Positions 47,985-56,756 of a DNA stretch of 64,000 bases are shown here, piece after piece. The notes below the pieces were generated by a model. The model was not told the DNA's origin. It did no database searches and worked only from the letters and a program-made list of their open reading frames with translations. Numbering within the stretch: position 1 is the stretch's first letter; each line of letters starts with the position of its first letter. The translations under genes and the position numbers were made by a program. The DNA comes from Chryseobacterium rhizoplanae (GTDB taxonomy: Bacteria; Bacteroidota; Bacteroidia; Flavobacteriales; Weeksellaceae): positions 248,001-312,000 of the forward strand of contig NZ_FXTC01000005.1 in the NCBI RefSeq assembly GCF_900182655.1, written 5' to 3'.

Positions 47985-48159
47985 TTTTGAAAAAAATAAA
48001 ACTGATCATGAGCATCAAACAAAAACTATTATATGAGTAACAATGACCATACACTGTTACAGCGTATATTCTAATTGACACATGAAAAACAAGAGTCAAT
48101 ATCACTGGATTTACACCTTTATATCTTAAAGATATTTTCTATCTGCTTCTTAAACTGTA

Positions 48160-48291
48160 ACATATCTCTTATTAATACATCCTTACTTTTTTGTTTATTT
48201 CATGCTGAATATGCCAGGGGTCAACTTTACATCCCACAAATAATTGATAACAATAATTAGAATGGCTTTAATTAATAATTTTTTTCTTCAT
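48160..48291 (-). pseudogene. decayed copy of the 59-aa lipoprotein gene
   Basis: From ATG 48291 the DNA matches the gene at 23416: ATGAAGAAAAAAA start, the word GGATGTAAAGTTGA, then CCCTGGC and TTCAG.ATGAAA. A frameshift after codon 6 puts a stop at codon 7; in another frame GCKVDPWHIQHE can be read. Its promoter (48358-48425) is intact and at the same distance as in the working copy. Confidence 0.75.
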
Positions 48292-48357
48292 AATTCGTAA
48301 ATGCAACATTTTTATTCTATTTATTAGTCTGATTTATAACAAAGAATTACTCATGTG

Positions 48358-48425
48358 CAAACTTATTTCAATTTTTTCCTTTAATGTTAGAAATTCATGT
48401 GGTTTTATATAAGTCAATATGTAAA
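48358..48425 (-). promoter_or_regulatory. recurrent ACTAYA-repeat promoter of the dead lipoprotein gene
   Basis: Minus strand: TTTACA (48425-48420), 16 bp, ACCACA (48403-48398), exactly 32 bp, -7 box TAAGTTTG (48365-48358). Confidence 0.6.
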
Positions 48426-48500
48426 ACAATCATTATACTTTTAAACTATTTGGCTAATGTTTTAAGGGTTTGCAGGTTGCCGAGCCAATTTAAAAACCTT

Positions 48501-49226
48501 TTATTCTGTTATGGCAGAAAGAACTTCTTTATTACTAATCCATAATACTTTGCAGCTATCATGAACTCCTTGCATCGCTACAGGTTCATGTAAAATTCCA
48601 TAGTACAATTCCAAATAATATGAAAGTGACAACAGAAATTCTACGTCTCCCTGCATTGAATATGAAGTAAAAAGATAATGCATTTTTTCAAGCAAACGAT
48701 CTTTCCGTACTGTTAACGTATCAATACTGAATTGATCAAACAAATCAGCCTTATTAAGCCTTCTTGGAATAAAAGTCTTGGGATGACATTTCTTACAGCA
48801 AGGGATTAAGCAATCTTTATATAAATGATAATATTTCTCTTTTGCTCTTTGTGAGTAATAATGGATTCCAACTGCTCCATAGACACCGTCTACTTTTTGA
48901 TTCTTTAAAAGCTCTCTCTCAGCATCAAAACGGTTGGGAAGATAATAATTGCTAGCATCTAAAAAAGAAATAAAATCACCCGAAGCGTTTTCAATTCCTA
49001 AATTTCTACTGGTTATATTCCCTTTATTCCTGCATTGATTATGCTGAAAAAGTTTTATCCTGTCATAATCCTCTTCAAGCTTTTCACATATTGTCAGCGA
49101 ATGATCTGAAGACCCATATTCTATGAGAAAAACCTCACAAACCTCCTCAAACTGTAGGGCAGACCTTACTGCATTTGCAACAAATTCTTCTGCATTATAG
49201 ACTGATATAATTACTGAAATTTTCAT
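48501..49226 (-). CDS. family 2 glycosyltransferase with frameshifted C-terminus
   Basis: A 241-aa GT-A enzyme: MKISVIISVYNAEEFVANAV (nucleotide-binding strand-helix), then IEYGSSDHSLTICEKL, RNLGIENASGDFISFLDASN (the DxD-equivalent here reads LDASN). It probably transfers a sugar to a surface glycan. The frame stops after LSAITE, but another frame then reads QNKRFLNWLGNLQTLKTLAK to 48446. This matches the intact C-terminus of the fragment at 22784-23275 (RNKQFLNWFINLQTLKSLTR), so this copy has lost ~23 terminal residues to a frameshift. Activity may survive because the catalytic core is complete. The downstream gene is the decayed lipoprotein, as at 23.4 kb. Confidence 0.78.
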   Translation of the reverse strand: MKISVIISVYNAEEFVANAVRSALQFEEVCEVFLIEYGSSDHSLTICEKLEEDYDRIKLFQHNQCRNKGNITSRNLGIENASGDFISFLDASNYYLPNRFDAERELLKNQKVDGVYGAVGIHYYSQRAKEKYYHLYKDCLIPCCKKCHPKTFIPRRLNKADLFDQFSIDTLTVRKDRLLEKMHYLFTSYSMQGDVEFLLSLSYYLELYYGILHEPVAMQGVHDSCKVLWISNKEVLSAITE

Positions 49227-49455
49227 TTAATCGGTATTAGTTTTATATTATAATGTTTTAACAAGTTTAAAGCATAATCAATGATCATTTTGAGCAAAAT
49301 GACGACAGCCTCTTTGAATTTGAACAACATTAATAGTGAGGATTCATTTTCCAGATCGCCAGGTTCTGGAAAACTTTTTTTTAAGAAACCTTATAATCCA
49401 ATATGTATTTCTAACACATTAAGTGTATATATCAATTTAAAATATTCTAATAAAA

Positions 49456-49485
49456 ATCCGGCAAAGATATCAATCTCGGCCGGAT
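49456..49485 (-). terminator. minus-strand terminator
   Basis: 7-bp stem ATCCGGC / GCCGGAT, 16-nt loop, then TTTTTATTAG on the minus strand. It lies ~300 bp after the DcaP-like porin gene and is likely its terminator. The stretch 49227-49791 has no other feature. Confidence 0.65.
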
Positions 49486-49791
49486 GAAGTGATAATTCAG
49501 CAAATATCTTTAAATCATTTAGCCTAACAAAAATATACTTATAAAAATGATTGCTTAAAGACAACTGTGTAAAAGTAAAAATATCTTATCCTCACCGCAA
49601 TAGATAGCGGGTAGTATTTTCACTAATGATCTGTAATTTTTTAGCTATATCTCTAAAAATTTCGTGTAAAATTTGACTTAATAATTGCAATATAATTCAT
49701 TTATTATTAATTAAATTGAGTATGCATGTATAAGCTTTGTAAATTAATTTGTACAATAGTTATTGATTACAAAAACAAACTTAAATTGCTA

Positions 49792-50967
49792 TTAAAGCTG
49801 TAAAGAGGTAGATGTCTGAATTTTCCAGGCAGGTGCTTTCTGGTTGTCAAACGTTCGTTTTATACCATAATTGGCTTCAATCCCTATCCTAAATCTTTTG
49901 TAAGGTTGAAAAATAAGGTTAAGGCTCATATGGTAAAGAATTTTTGTCATATCGGTCGGAATAAAATCTTTACCACCAACCTTTGAATAGCTAGCAAAAG
50001 CAACAGAACTCCATTTTGGGTTCCACCAATGTTCATAAATTCCAACTACGTTAAATAACCGCAGTGTTTCTAGAAGGTTCTTATGAGCAGGGTCAGGTAC
50101 CGCATCATACTTCTCTCCGTTCAGATCAGCATTGTAGGTAGCTATTCCGTTTCCAAAAGAACTTTCAAAGCTGAAAATATTTCTTTCATCGTATCTTAAT
50201 TTTCCTGATATCATAGCACCCCAGCCTGCAATAGTACAGGTCTTGTAATTATCTCCCATATTTTCTTTCATAGCATAGCTGATAGGCATAATAATAGCCC
50301 CTGCTTTAATATAGCTTCTTTCATCTCCATACCTGTACACTCCTGATAATGACGGAAGTATAGCTCTTTTTCTCCATCCCAGATAATTATTTGAAGGAAG
50401 AGAAATACTTGGAGTATTGGGATCCTCGAGAGATAACGAGAGCGTTTCCTTTTTTGAAAAATGAGTACTATAGCTTACCTGTATTCTACGGGAATACAGT
50501 AATCCACTAGGCCCGTTGAAGTCAAAAATATTGGGAAAAATTTCAGTATCAGAAAAGTTACTTGCTGTCTGTCCGATTGTCAATCCTTTCCAACGGATAA
50601 AACCATGCTTAAATCTTGGTGCTGTCGCTCCGTTCTTACCGTAAAAATCTATTTCAAGATAAGAATAAAAGGAATTTTCTTTAGTAGTACTCTCTTTCTT
50701 TATTTCTAATCCTATCGTGGTCTGTTTCATACTGAAATATCCCCTTGCATCATCACGCTGAGGAACTTCTATGGCTTGCGGAACAAAGCCGTCAGCCGCA
50801 CTCATATTTTGAAACGTAATTCCATAGTTTGCTTGTAAAAGAGGTTTTAAGGAAACTTCAAATTCATTATCAGCAGTTTGTGTTTTGGTGAGAACAATTT
50901 GTGCTGGAGCTTTTGTATAAATAATTGCCATAATAAACAAGATTAGAGATCTTTGTATTTTTTTCAT
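49792..50967 (-). CDS. DcaP-like outer-membrane porin
   Basis: A 391-aa beta-barrel protein. The ATG at 50967 is chosen because it starts a signal peptide (MKKIQRSLILFIMAIIYTKA-PAQ); an in-frame start 96 bp upstream would add a charged stretch before it. DcaP-type features: RGYFSMKQTTIGLEIKK (first strands), YLEIDFYGKNG, the block RFKHGFIRWKGLTIGQTASNFSD, IFPNIFDFNGPSGL, and a terminal beta strand ending in leucine (IQTSTSLQL). DcaP porins are outer-membrane channels for anionic solutes such as dicarboxylates. A -7-like TAAATTTG lies at 51082-51075, without ACTAYA repeats. Confidence 0.82.
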   Translation of the reverse strand: MKKIQRSLILFIMAIIYTKAPAQIVLTKTQTADNEFEVSLKPLLQANYGITFQNMSAADGFVPQAIEVPQRDDARGYFSMKQTTIGLEIKKESTTKENSFYSYLEIDFYGKNGATAPRFKHGFIRWKGLTIGQTASNFSDTEIFPNIFDFNGPSGLLYSRRIQVSYSTHFSKKETLSLSLEDPNTPSISLPSNNYLGWRKRAILPSLSGVYRYGDERSYIKAGAIIMPISYAMKENMGDNYKTCTIAGWGAMISGKLRYDERNIFSFESSFGNGIATYNADLNGEKYDAVPDPAHKNLLETLRLFNVVGIYEHWWNPKWSSVAFASYSKVGGKDFIPTDMTKILYHMSLNLIFQPYKRFRIGIEANYGIKRTFDNQKAPAWKIQTSTSLQL

Positions 50968-51179
50968 CGTAATATTGTGTTTTGTGTAAGCTTTCGCAAG
51001 TTTTTGTAGTCTTATTTTTCCGGATTGAATATTTAATTTTTTAGTTAATACTGAATTAAACACCTATAGAAAAACAAATTTATATTGCTATTTTTATGTT
51101 AATCATGATTGAAATCAGCTTTTTGTTCACATATTAATAATTGAAATATTACTTGAAAATATCAAAAGTTAACTCTATA

Positions 51180-51204
51180 AAAGCTTCTCCTAGGGAGAAG
51201 CTTT
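51180..51204. terminator. palindromic terminator hairpin
   Basis: Perfect 11-bp stem AAAGCTTCTCC / GGAGAAGCTTT with a 3-nt loop. A related hairpin occurs at 54910-54931, with similar sequence after it (AAAGGCCTC.ATAATT vs AAAGCCCTTATAATT), so this is probably part of the duplicated stretch. It lies 94 bp after the hypothetical gene at 51298. Confidence 0.7.
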
Positions 51205-51297
51205 ACATAAATGAAAGGCCTCAATAATTGGAAGGTCCAGTCAATTTGGCTTGAATAAGTATAACAGTTACATGTTCAAAAGGTTTTTTCTCATATC

Positions 51298-51672
51298 CTA
51301 TTCTTTCGTATCATCTAATTGATACGATTCAAGGGCAAAAAACATAACCTCGGATACAATCTTTAAACCTTCTCTTATTTGGTAGTCTAGATATCCATTT
51401 ATTAAAAGAAGTCCTAAATCATAAGTCAGGTCAAAAGCATGGTACTGACTTAATGCTATCAAACTACTTTTATCTAAAATCTGAGCTATAAGATACTGAT
51501 ACCACATATTATAATTACCTCTGCTTTCTCCCATACATTCATTGTTTTTGATCTGGAGATCCAGTTTTTCTGAAGGCATAACTTTTCCCTTGTAGACAAT
51601 CGCAAAATAAAAATAGATTTTTCCTTTTGATTCTTTTATTGGTAAAGCATATCTGGTTATACTATGAACCAA
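51298..51672 (-). CDS. hypothetical protein, probably 5'-truncated (124 aa)
   Basis: Not recognised. The frame begins at a TTG three codons after an in-frame stop and contains mixed strands and helices (YALPIKESKGKIYFYFAIVY, then MPSEKLDLQIKN, YNMWYQYLIAQIL, YDLGLLLINGYLDYQIREGL). It has a coding-like amino-acid balance. Upstream on the same strand another frame reads VHLPSVNKDEAQQYNCVSRQ then IAKQYL, which suggests an older, longer gene whose 5' part has shifted frame. No neighbour suggests a function. Confidence 0.5.
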   Translation of the reverse strand: MVHSITRYALPIKESKGKIYFYFAIVYKGKVMPSEKLDLQIKNNECMGESRGNYNMWYQYLIAQILDKSSLIALSQYHAFDLTYDLGLLLINGYLDYQIREGLKIVSEVMFFALESYQLDDTKE

Positions 51673-52614
51673 TCCGTTTTATAAAGAGAAGCAACTTCTA
51701 AGGTATTGTTTGGCAATCTGACGGGAGACACAATTATATTGCTGGGCCTCATCTTTATTCACGGAAGGAAGGTGTACTTTTTCATTCAATGTAAGCAATT
51801 ATTCCTCCTTTAAAAGGATCAGAAAACGTCTTTCATCTAAGAGAAAAAAAAACTGTGAAAATCCAGCGGTGGAAACTGTTTCGCCGGATGAAAGAAGATA
51901 TTCTCGTATTACTTGAATAAGTTTTCCAGTTCCATCATAAAGCAAACCATTGATTTGATCGGTAACTGATCAGCTTCGGTAATTTGATGTTTTTTAAAAT
52001 GATTTGATGTTTTTAATAATAATTATCTTATCGTGTGTTTTAAACAGCCAAACAATCTAAATAGACGTGATCCCTATAATAGTCAAAATGTAATTTCCAT
52101 TGAAATAAAACAACCTTCTGATGTTTTATTAATATAAAATCAGGCTTATCATTCTAAAGTTCTACTTTGTATTAAGGATTTTATTGATGGTGCATCGGGA
52201 TAAAAATAAAGTAGCTTTCTCAAAATGAGAAAGCCACTTCCTGAAATTAAACTTATAGAGAAATAAATATTATATTTTTGCGGGGGCTCCGTACTGCTAC
52301 TGAAAGTAAAATATAAATGTTTTTGCATAAATCTTCATTTAATTCAATGACAATCAGTGCAGCTACGGACTATGCTCCCTTATAATGGTCACCACTTCTT
52401 AAGACAGGGAGTTACAAATTTATATAGGAACTTTGTGTTTTTAATTCAAATAAATCATGGTAGTCTTAAGTTGTCGTAACAAAATATATCTATAGTTAAA
52501 CATGGTTATAAGTTAAAATATAATGAAGATTTCGGATATATTGTTAAGTATTTCAATATTGAAGTAACTATCAAAAAATTTTATATTCTCATTTGACTTT
52601 TTAGTTTTTTTAAA
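51673..52614. other. degenerate region with hairpin
   Basis: No intact gene. A perfect 9-bp hairpin GCTTTCTCA / TGAGAAAGC lies at 52214-52234. Around 52279-52440 begins the block duplicated at ~55671-55832 (shared GGGGCTCCGT.CTGC.ACTGAA). It may be the decayed 3' part of a FISUMP gene, but the residues are too scrambled to say. Confidence 0.5.
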
Positions 52615-52638
52615 GTGCGGCAAATTTCTTTGCCGCAC
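52615..52638 (-). repeat. GTGCGGCA / TGCCGCAC terminator-like hairpin, copy 2
   Basis: 8-bp stem, 8-nt loop; on the minus strand it is followed by TTTAAAAAAAC. It lies downstream of the FISUMP remnant at 52768-52971. Confidence 0.75.
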
Positions 52639-52767
52639 AGGTTTGAATGAAGAAACAAACCCTATAATAGCCTGTTAATGTGCTAGTCAATACCAATCAA
52701 TAGAATTTATTCTTAAACACACTTATAAACAATCCAGCAACTTTTTAAATCACATAGGGAGGATTAC

Positions 52768-52971
52768 TTAAATCTTGATGAACAAAGCAGCTGCAAACTC
52801 CTGCAGTATCTGCATTTTTAAGGGAATTACCCCGTCCTCGTCACCCAAGAAATGATTAATCCCGTTACTTGTAATATCTAAAGTAGGCCTAACAACCACA
52901 TTGTTGGCCATTATTTGTACATAAGACAGAGCATCAAAAAATAGTAGGAGTAATAAATACATTTTTTTCAT
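52768..52971 (-). pseudogene. FISUMP protein remnant (copy 4)
   Basis: A 67-codon frame MKKMYLLLLLFFDALSYVQI then MANNVVVRPTLDITSNG. It matches the start of FISUMP proteins 1 and 2 (signal peptide, then NN..PKSTLDV.S) and then loses similarity. The FISUMP domain itself is absent. The promoter at 53142-53209 is intact. A short exported peptide could still be made, but I see no reason to think it is functional. Confidence 0.75.
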
Positions 52972-53141
52972 TTGTTAAATATTGTAATGACTATTTGTTA
53001 ATATATTATGAAAAGTAGATTTCTTTCTTCAGTATATATTTACGTTCGGATAAAAAAATCATAATATACTATCTCATAAAAATTCTCCTTTATGTAATAT
53101 TATAGGTTACGTTTTCACTATTGATGTTATAAATACTTTAG

Positions 53142-53209
53142 CAAATTTAACACTTCATTAGTAAATAAAATACTGATTATTAGTAGTATTATCACTATAA
53201 ATTTATAGT
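53142..53209 (-). promoter_or_regulatory. recurrent ACTAYA-repeat promoter of FISUMP remnant 4
   Basis: Minus strand: ACTATA (53209-53204), 16 bp, ACTACT (53187-53182), exactly 32 bp, -7 box TAAATTTG (53149-53142). Confidence 0.65.
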
Positions 53210-53249
53210 TTTTTATCTAAAACAATTATTAATAAATATTAGTTTTTGA

Positions 53250-53317
53250 TTGACATTAAAATCTAAATACTACTACATATAAGAATATCCGATGGGTCCG
53301 AATTAAATTTATTTTTA
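53250..53317 (+). promoter_or_regulatory. recurrent ACTAYA-repeat promoter of the ATP-grasp gene
   Basis: TTGACA (53250-53255), 16 bp, ACTACA (53272-53277), exactly 32 bp, -7 box TATTTTTA (53310-53317; last base A instead of G). It is divergent from the element at 53142-53209, so the two genes have back-to-back promoters. Confidence 0.55.
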
Positions 53318-53335
53318 CCAGATATACTATTGAGA

Positions 53336-54142
53336 ATGAAAACCATTTTATATCTTACGGACTTTTACTATGAGGCTAAAGGAAGAGCCTACTACAAAGA
53401 AGATCTATATATTACATCAAAATTGAAAAATAACTTTAATATACTGATCGGCCATCCACATCAAGTAAATTCTTATCTGGAATATGGAGATATCATTATT
53501 TTCAGAAATACAGGATCTGTGATGAATTATGAACCTTATTTCAAAGAATTTATCGACAATGTTAAAAAGAGAAATCTTTTAACATTCAATTCATTTGATG
53601 GAAAAGGTGATCAGAAAGGAAAAGATTATTTACTGAAACTGACAAAGGATAATTTCCCAGTTATTCCTACTGTAGAAAATAGAGATGAACTGCACAGACT
53701 GGGAACTCCTGGAAGCTATATGGTTAAAATGAAGAATGGTGCAGATTCAACAGGTCAGGAAAAAGTGAACAATAAATATATTCATACCACAGAACTTAAT
53801 GGTAAGATTATACAACCCTTTATTGATTTTAAATATGAAATCTCTTTTGTTTATCTCAATGATCGGTTTCAATATGCTTTATATGCACCGGAAAAAAATA
53901 AGAGGTGGGAGCTTATTGAATATTTTCCCTCAGCCAGGGAAATTGCATTTGCAGATCAATTCATTAATTGGAATAACCTTAAAAGAGGGATTACAAGAGT
54001 AGATGTCTGCTGTCTTTCTGATGGTTCTCTTCTCCTTGTTGAATTAGAAGACCTTAATCCTTATCTTTCCTTGGAAATACTGCCTAAAACTAAACAGGAC
54101 AGATTCATCAAAAACTGGGTAGAGATATTAGATATTATGTAG
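53336..54142 (+). CDS. ATP-grasp ligase, RimK/glutathione-synthetase-like
   Basis: A 268-aa cytoplasmic protein; the ATG at 53336 is preferred over the TTG at 53330. Typical features: N-terminal pre-ATP-grasp part (MKTILYLTDFYYEAKGRAYY), KGDQKGKDYLLKLTKDNFPV (first lysine-rich binding loop), YMVKMKNGADSTG (ATP-binding lysine and glycine loop), IIQPFIDFKYEISFVYL (adenine-binding QPF plus strand) and VDVCCLSDGSLLLVELEDLNP (metal-binding D, E and N). These enzymes join a carboxylate to an amine using ATP, in peptide tailoring or small-molecule synthesis. No precursor peptide or partner enzyme is adjacent, so its substrate is open. A dead copy lies at 56463-56700. Confidence 0.82.
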   Translation: MKTILYLTDFYYEAKGRAYYKEDLYITSKLKNNFNILIGHPHQVNSYLEYGDIIIFRNTGSVMNYEPYFKEFIDNVKKRNLLTFNSFDGKGDQKGKDYLLKLTKDNFPVIPTVENRDELHRLGTPGSYMVKMKNGADSTGQEKVNNKYIHTTELNGKIIQPFIDFKYEISFVYLNDRFQYALYAPEKNKRWELIEYFPSAREIAFADQFINWNNLKRGITRVDVCCLSDGSLLLVELEDLNPYLSLEILPKTKQDRFIKNWVEILDIM

Positions 54143-54188
54143 ATAAACGGGATGTTTTACTCAATAGCCAGATAGAGAGTAAAAAATA

Positions 54189-54211
54189 AATCTGACTTAT
54201 TGCGCCGGATT
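54189..54211 (+). terminator. terminator of the ATP-grasp gene
   Basis: Imperfect stem AATCTGAC / GCCGGATT, 7-nt loop, followed by CTTAATAAA. The equivalent in module copy 2 is at 56714-56734. Confidence 0.6.
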
Positions 54212-54239
54212 CTTAATAAAATTAATATATCATTCAGAC

Positions 54240-54345
54240 CTGTTATTAAAAAAATACATCTTCGAGCAAGATAATGAATAATAATTTTAAGGTCTGTAAA
54301 CAAACTTATAAAGAACCTTTTTGTCATGAATTCTGAGACGGCAGT
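54240..54345 (-). pseudogene. 3' stub of a family 2 glycosyltransferase gene
   Basis: About 100 bp align with 56755-56855, the end of the glycosyltransferase pseudogene in module copy 2 (shared AAGATAA.TG.ATAATAATT and GGTCTGT.AACAAA). Only residues like YKFVYRP can be read. The rest of this copy has been deleted. Confidence 0.65.
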
Positions 54346-55669
54346 AATAAATCTAAAAAATGCAGTAATTAAACTACAAACCTATATCTTGTAATGATAC
54401 ATTTACCTTGATTTTATTGTTATATACTACACTGAGAGCTTTAATAGCGATGCAGCTCCTAAAAATCCGAAACTTTCTAAAAAATTCAGTAAATGATTGT
54501 TACATCTTTAATCCGGAACACCATAGAATTTTGATGTTCCAATAACTCATAAATTTCCGTGGAAGTAATCATAGTCGACTCAGGAATAATATTTCCGCTA
54601 ATATACAATGATTATATACTAAACAAGTTTTAAAAGTTAAAATTACTTGGATAACCGTATCTTTATTCGTATCAATAGTTAAAAAATCTGTTCATCTTTT
54701 TGCATTGTATTGATGGCTTGTATTCTTTCACGGGTAAGTGTCAGTCAATAGCCAGTAACAAATGTTTTCGTATTCCAGACACTTGAATAACTATGTAATT
54801 TCTAGTTCATTGCTAATCACCAGAAATTATTTAAGTATACTTTTCATTAGAATACACTTTAATTAAAAACACATATACCCAAGTAGAAGAAGTAGAGAAT
54901 ACTTAAAAAAAGCTTCCCTAATGGGAAGCTTAAACACTAAAAAAAGCCCTTATAATTAATGATGAATCCTAACCATAGGAATAATGTAAATATAATATCT
55001 GAAAATATGAAAAATCATGAGTAGGATCAGTTTATATAGTTAATAAAGGATAAAATAAATCTCAGCAAAAAATTGAATAATACAGTACTTCTCCGCGAAA
55101 AAGGACAACTGTGACGCATCTAAATGCGGCTAATGAAGTCTGCCATTCAACTGTACAAGGGGATTTACAAATCTTTCTTTGTCGTGATATCGGAATTTTT
55201 TGATCTATACAAGCCAAAATCAAATATTCTGAATCTTGATTTAAAATAACTTACTACATGCCATTTATTAAAGAGATGTGACTGATGTCAGCGTATAACC
55301 CAAAGGTCTGAACATCTCCTCATTCATATATTGGTTTGGAAATCTCATTTACCATCCCACCTGTAAGGTAGAAAATAATATAATTATTGAATGATCCGCA
55401 TCGCAGAGTATTTTCAAACGAGAATAAGCAGAGTTTGCTTTTTCAGTGGGCACCATATCTACTCAATTACAATAAAGAAAAATAAAGATTTAGTTTACGG
55501 AGCTATTTGTCAATCTGCATCACTTTACATTTATAAATAAAAAATCAAATAAATTTAATCTTCTTAAAAATAAACCTGAAAAGAGATATAATAATGATTA
55601 AAATATATAAACTTAAAATATCAGATACAGCATCAAGTTGGATTTAATAATTTTGTTTCCATTATTATT
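54346..55669. other. long region of decayed sequence between the module copies
   Basis: No intact gene in 1.3 kb. Minus-strand reading around 54480-54610 gives GNIIPESTMITSTEIYELLE then HQNSMVFRIKDVTIIY, a coding-like fragment I cannot name. A hairpin AAGCTTCCC / GGGAAGCTT is at 54910-54931 (related to 51180-51204). Sequence from 55060 to 55480 has some coding look but is broken in all frames. Confidence 0.5.
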
Positions 55670-55938
55670 TGCGGGGCTCCGTGCTGCCACTGAAAAGAAA
55701 TATAAATGTTTGTACAATTCTTCATTCTATTCCAAAATTATCAACGGCAGTTACGGCAATGCACCCTAATTATTGTTACCATATCTTAAGACAGACATTA
55801 AGATTTTCTATAGAAAATTGTGTTTTTAATATAACTTAACTTGTAGTCTTCATGGTTATCTCAGTTGTAACAACATATTATTTATTAGTATAATTAATCT
55901 GTAAACTATCATCGGCTTTCTCAATGAGCTGATAAAAA

Positions 55939-55966
55939 GTGCGGCAAGTATATTTCATTGCCGCAC
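55939..55966 (-). repeat. GTGCGGCA / TGCCGCAC terminator-like hairpin, copy 3
   Basis: 8-bp stem, 12-nt loop; followed by TTTTTATC on the minus strand. Downstream of the FISUMP stub, as in module copy 1. Confidence 0.75.
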
Positions 55967-56010
55967 AGGGTCAGAAAACTTAAAAAACACTTTTTTAAAA
56001 GGATAATAAT

Positions 56011-56070
56011 CTATGATTCAATAATTAATACAACTTCTCTAAAGATCGGTAATAAATACATTTTTCTCAT
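56011..56070 (-). pseudogene. FISUMP signal-peptide stub (copy 5)
   Basis: Nineteen codons MRKMYLLPIFREVVLIIES then TAG. The first nine residues equal the start of the FISUMP signal peptides; the rest is gone. Leader and promoter sequences are conserved with 52971-53210. Confidence 0.7.
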
Positions 56071-56265
56071 TTGTTAAATCATTGTAATGGCTATTTGTTA
56101 ATAAATATATTTGTGTAAATTCGATTTCTTTCTTCAGCTTTATACATTTAAATTTGGATCAACATCATAATATCCATCTCTTGAAAATTCCCTTCCATGT
56201 AGTATGCAGATTAACATTTCAATATTGCTGTTATAGTAAAGAAATTATTTACATCAGATCTTCAA

Positions 56266-56333
56266 CAAATTTAACAATTCATTAGTAGATACAATACTGA
56301 TTATTAGTCATATTATTACTATAAAATAGTAGT
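56266..56333 (-). promoter_or_regulatory. recurrent ACTAYA-repeat promoter of FISUMP stub 5
   Basis: Minus strand: ACTACT (56333-56328), 16 bp, ATGACT (56311-56306), exactly 32 bp, -7 box TAAATTTG (56273-56266). Confidence 0.6.
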
Positions 56334-56462
56334 TTTTTATCTAAAGTAATCATCAATAAGATATTCAGTTTTGGACTTACATTAAAATCTAAATACTGCA
56401 ACTCATAAGAATATCAAATAGTTCTGAATTACATTTATTTTTACCAGATATACCTTTTTAAG

Positions 56463-56700
56463 AGTTGAATATTTCCCCCAGTTGGGAAAATTACATTTGC
56501 AGATTAATTATCAAATATAATAACATTAAGAAAAGGATTAAAGAATAGATGTCTACTGTCTTTCTGATGGTTCTCTTCTTTTTGTTGAATTGGAAGGCCT
56601 TAATCCTTATCTGTCTTTAGAAGATTATCTAAAATAATACAGAATAAATTCATTAGCACCTAGTTAGAAAGATTAAATACAATGTAGATAGAAAAGGTTG
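56463..56700 (+). pseudogene. 3' remnant of an ATP-grasp gene
   Basis: Aligns with the last ~230 bp of 53336-54142 (for example CTGTCTTTCTGATGGTTCTC and CCTTAATCCTTATCT). The promoter region upstream (56380-56460) is joined directly to codon ~193, so ~575 bp were deleted. Frameshifts follow. Confidence 0.8.
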
Positions 56701-56713
56701 AAAGAATAAAGAA

Positions 56714-56734
56714 ATCCGGCAAAATGAGCCAGAT
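56714..56734 (+). terminator. terminator of the ATP-grasp remnant
   Basis: Stem ATCCGGC / GCCAGAT with a 7-nt loop, followed by TTTTAATAAA. Confidence 0.65.
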
Positions 56735-56756
56735 TTTTAATAAAATAATATATCAT

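Larger units (their letters stand above)
52270..54345. repeat. tandem module copy 1 (FISUMP remnant, ATP-grasp, GT2 remnant)
   Basis: Colinear with 55670-57283 in patches: the GGGGCTCCGT block, the GTGCGGCA hairpin, the MRKMYLL/MKKMYLL signal-peptide stub, the divergent promoter region, the end of the ATP-grasp gene and the end of the glycosyltransferase gene. In this copy the ATP-grasp gene is intact and the glycosyltransferase gene is almost gone. Confidence 0.75.

Noticed and set aside
53336..54142. Grasp-with-spasm or microviridin-type peptide pathway around the ATP-grasp gene
   Set aside because: No SPASM radical-SAM partner and no convincing precursor peptide lies beside it; the ligase alone does not justify the call.
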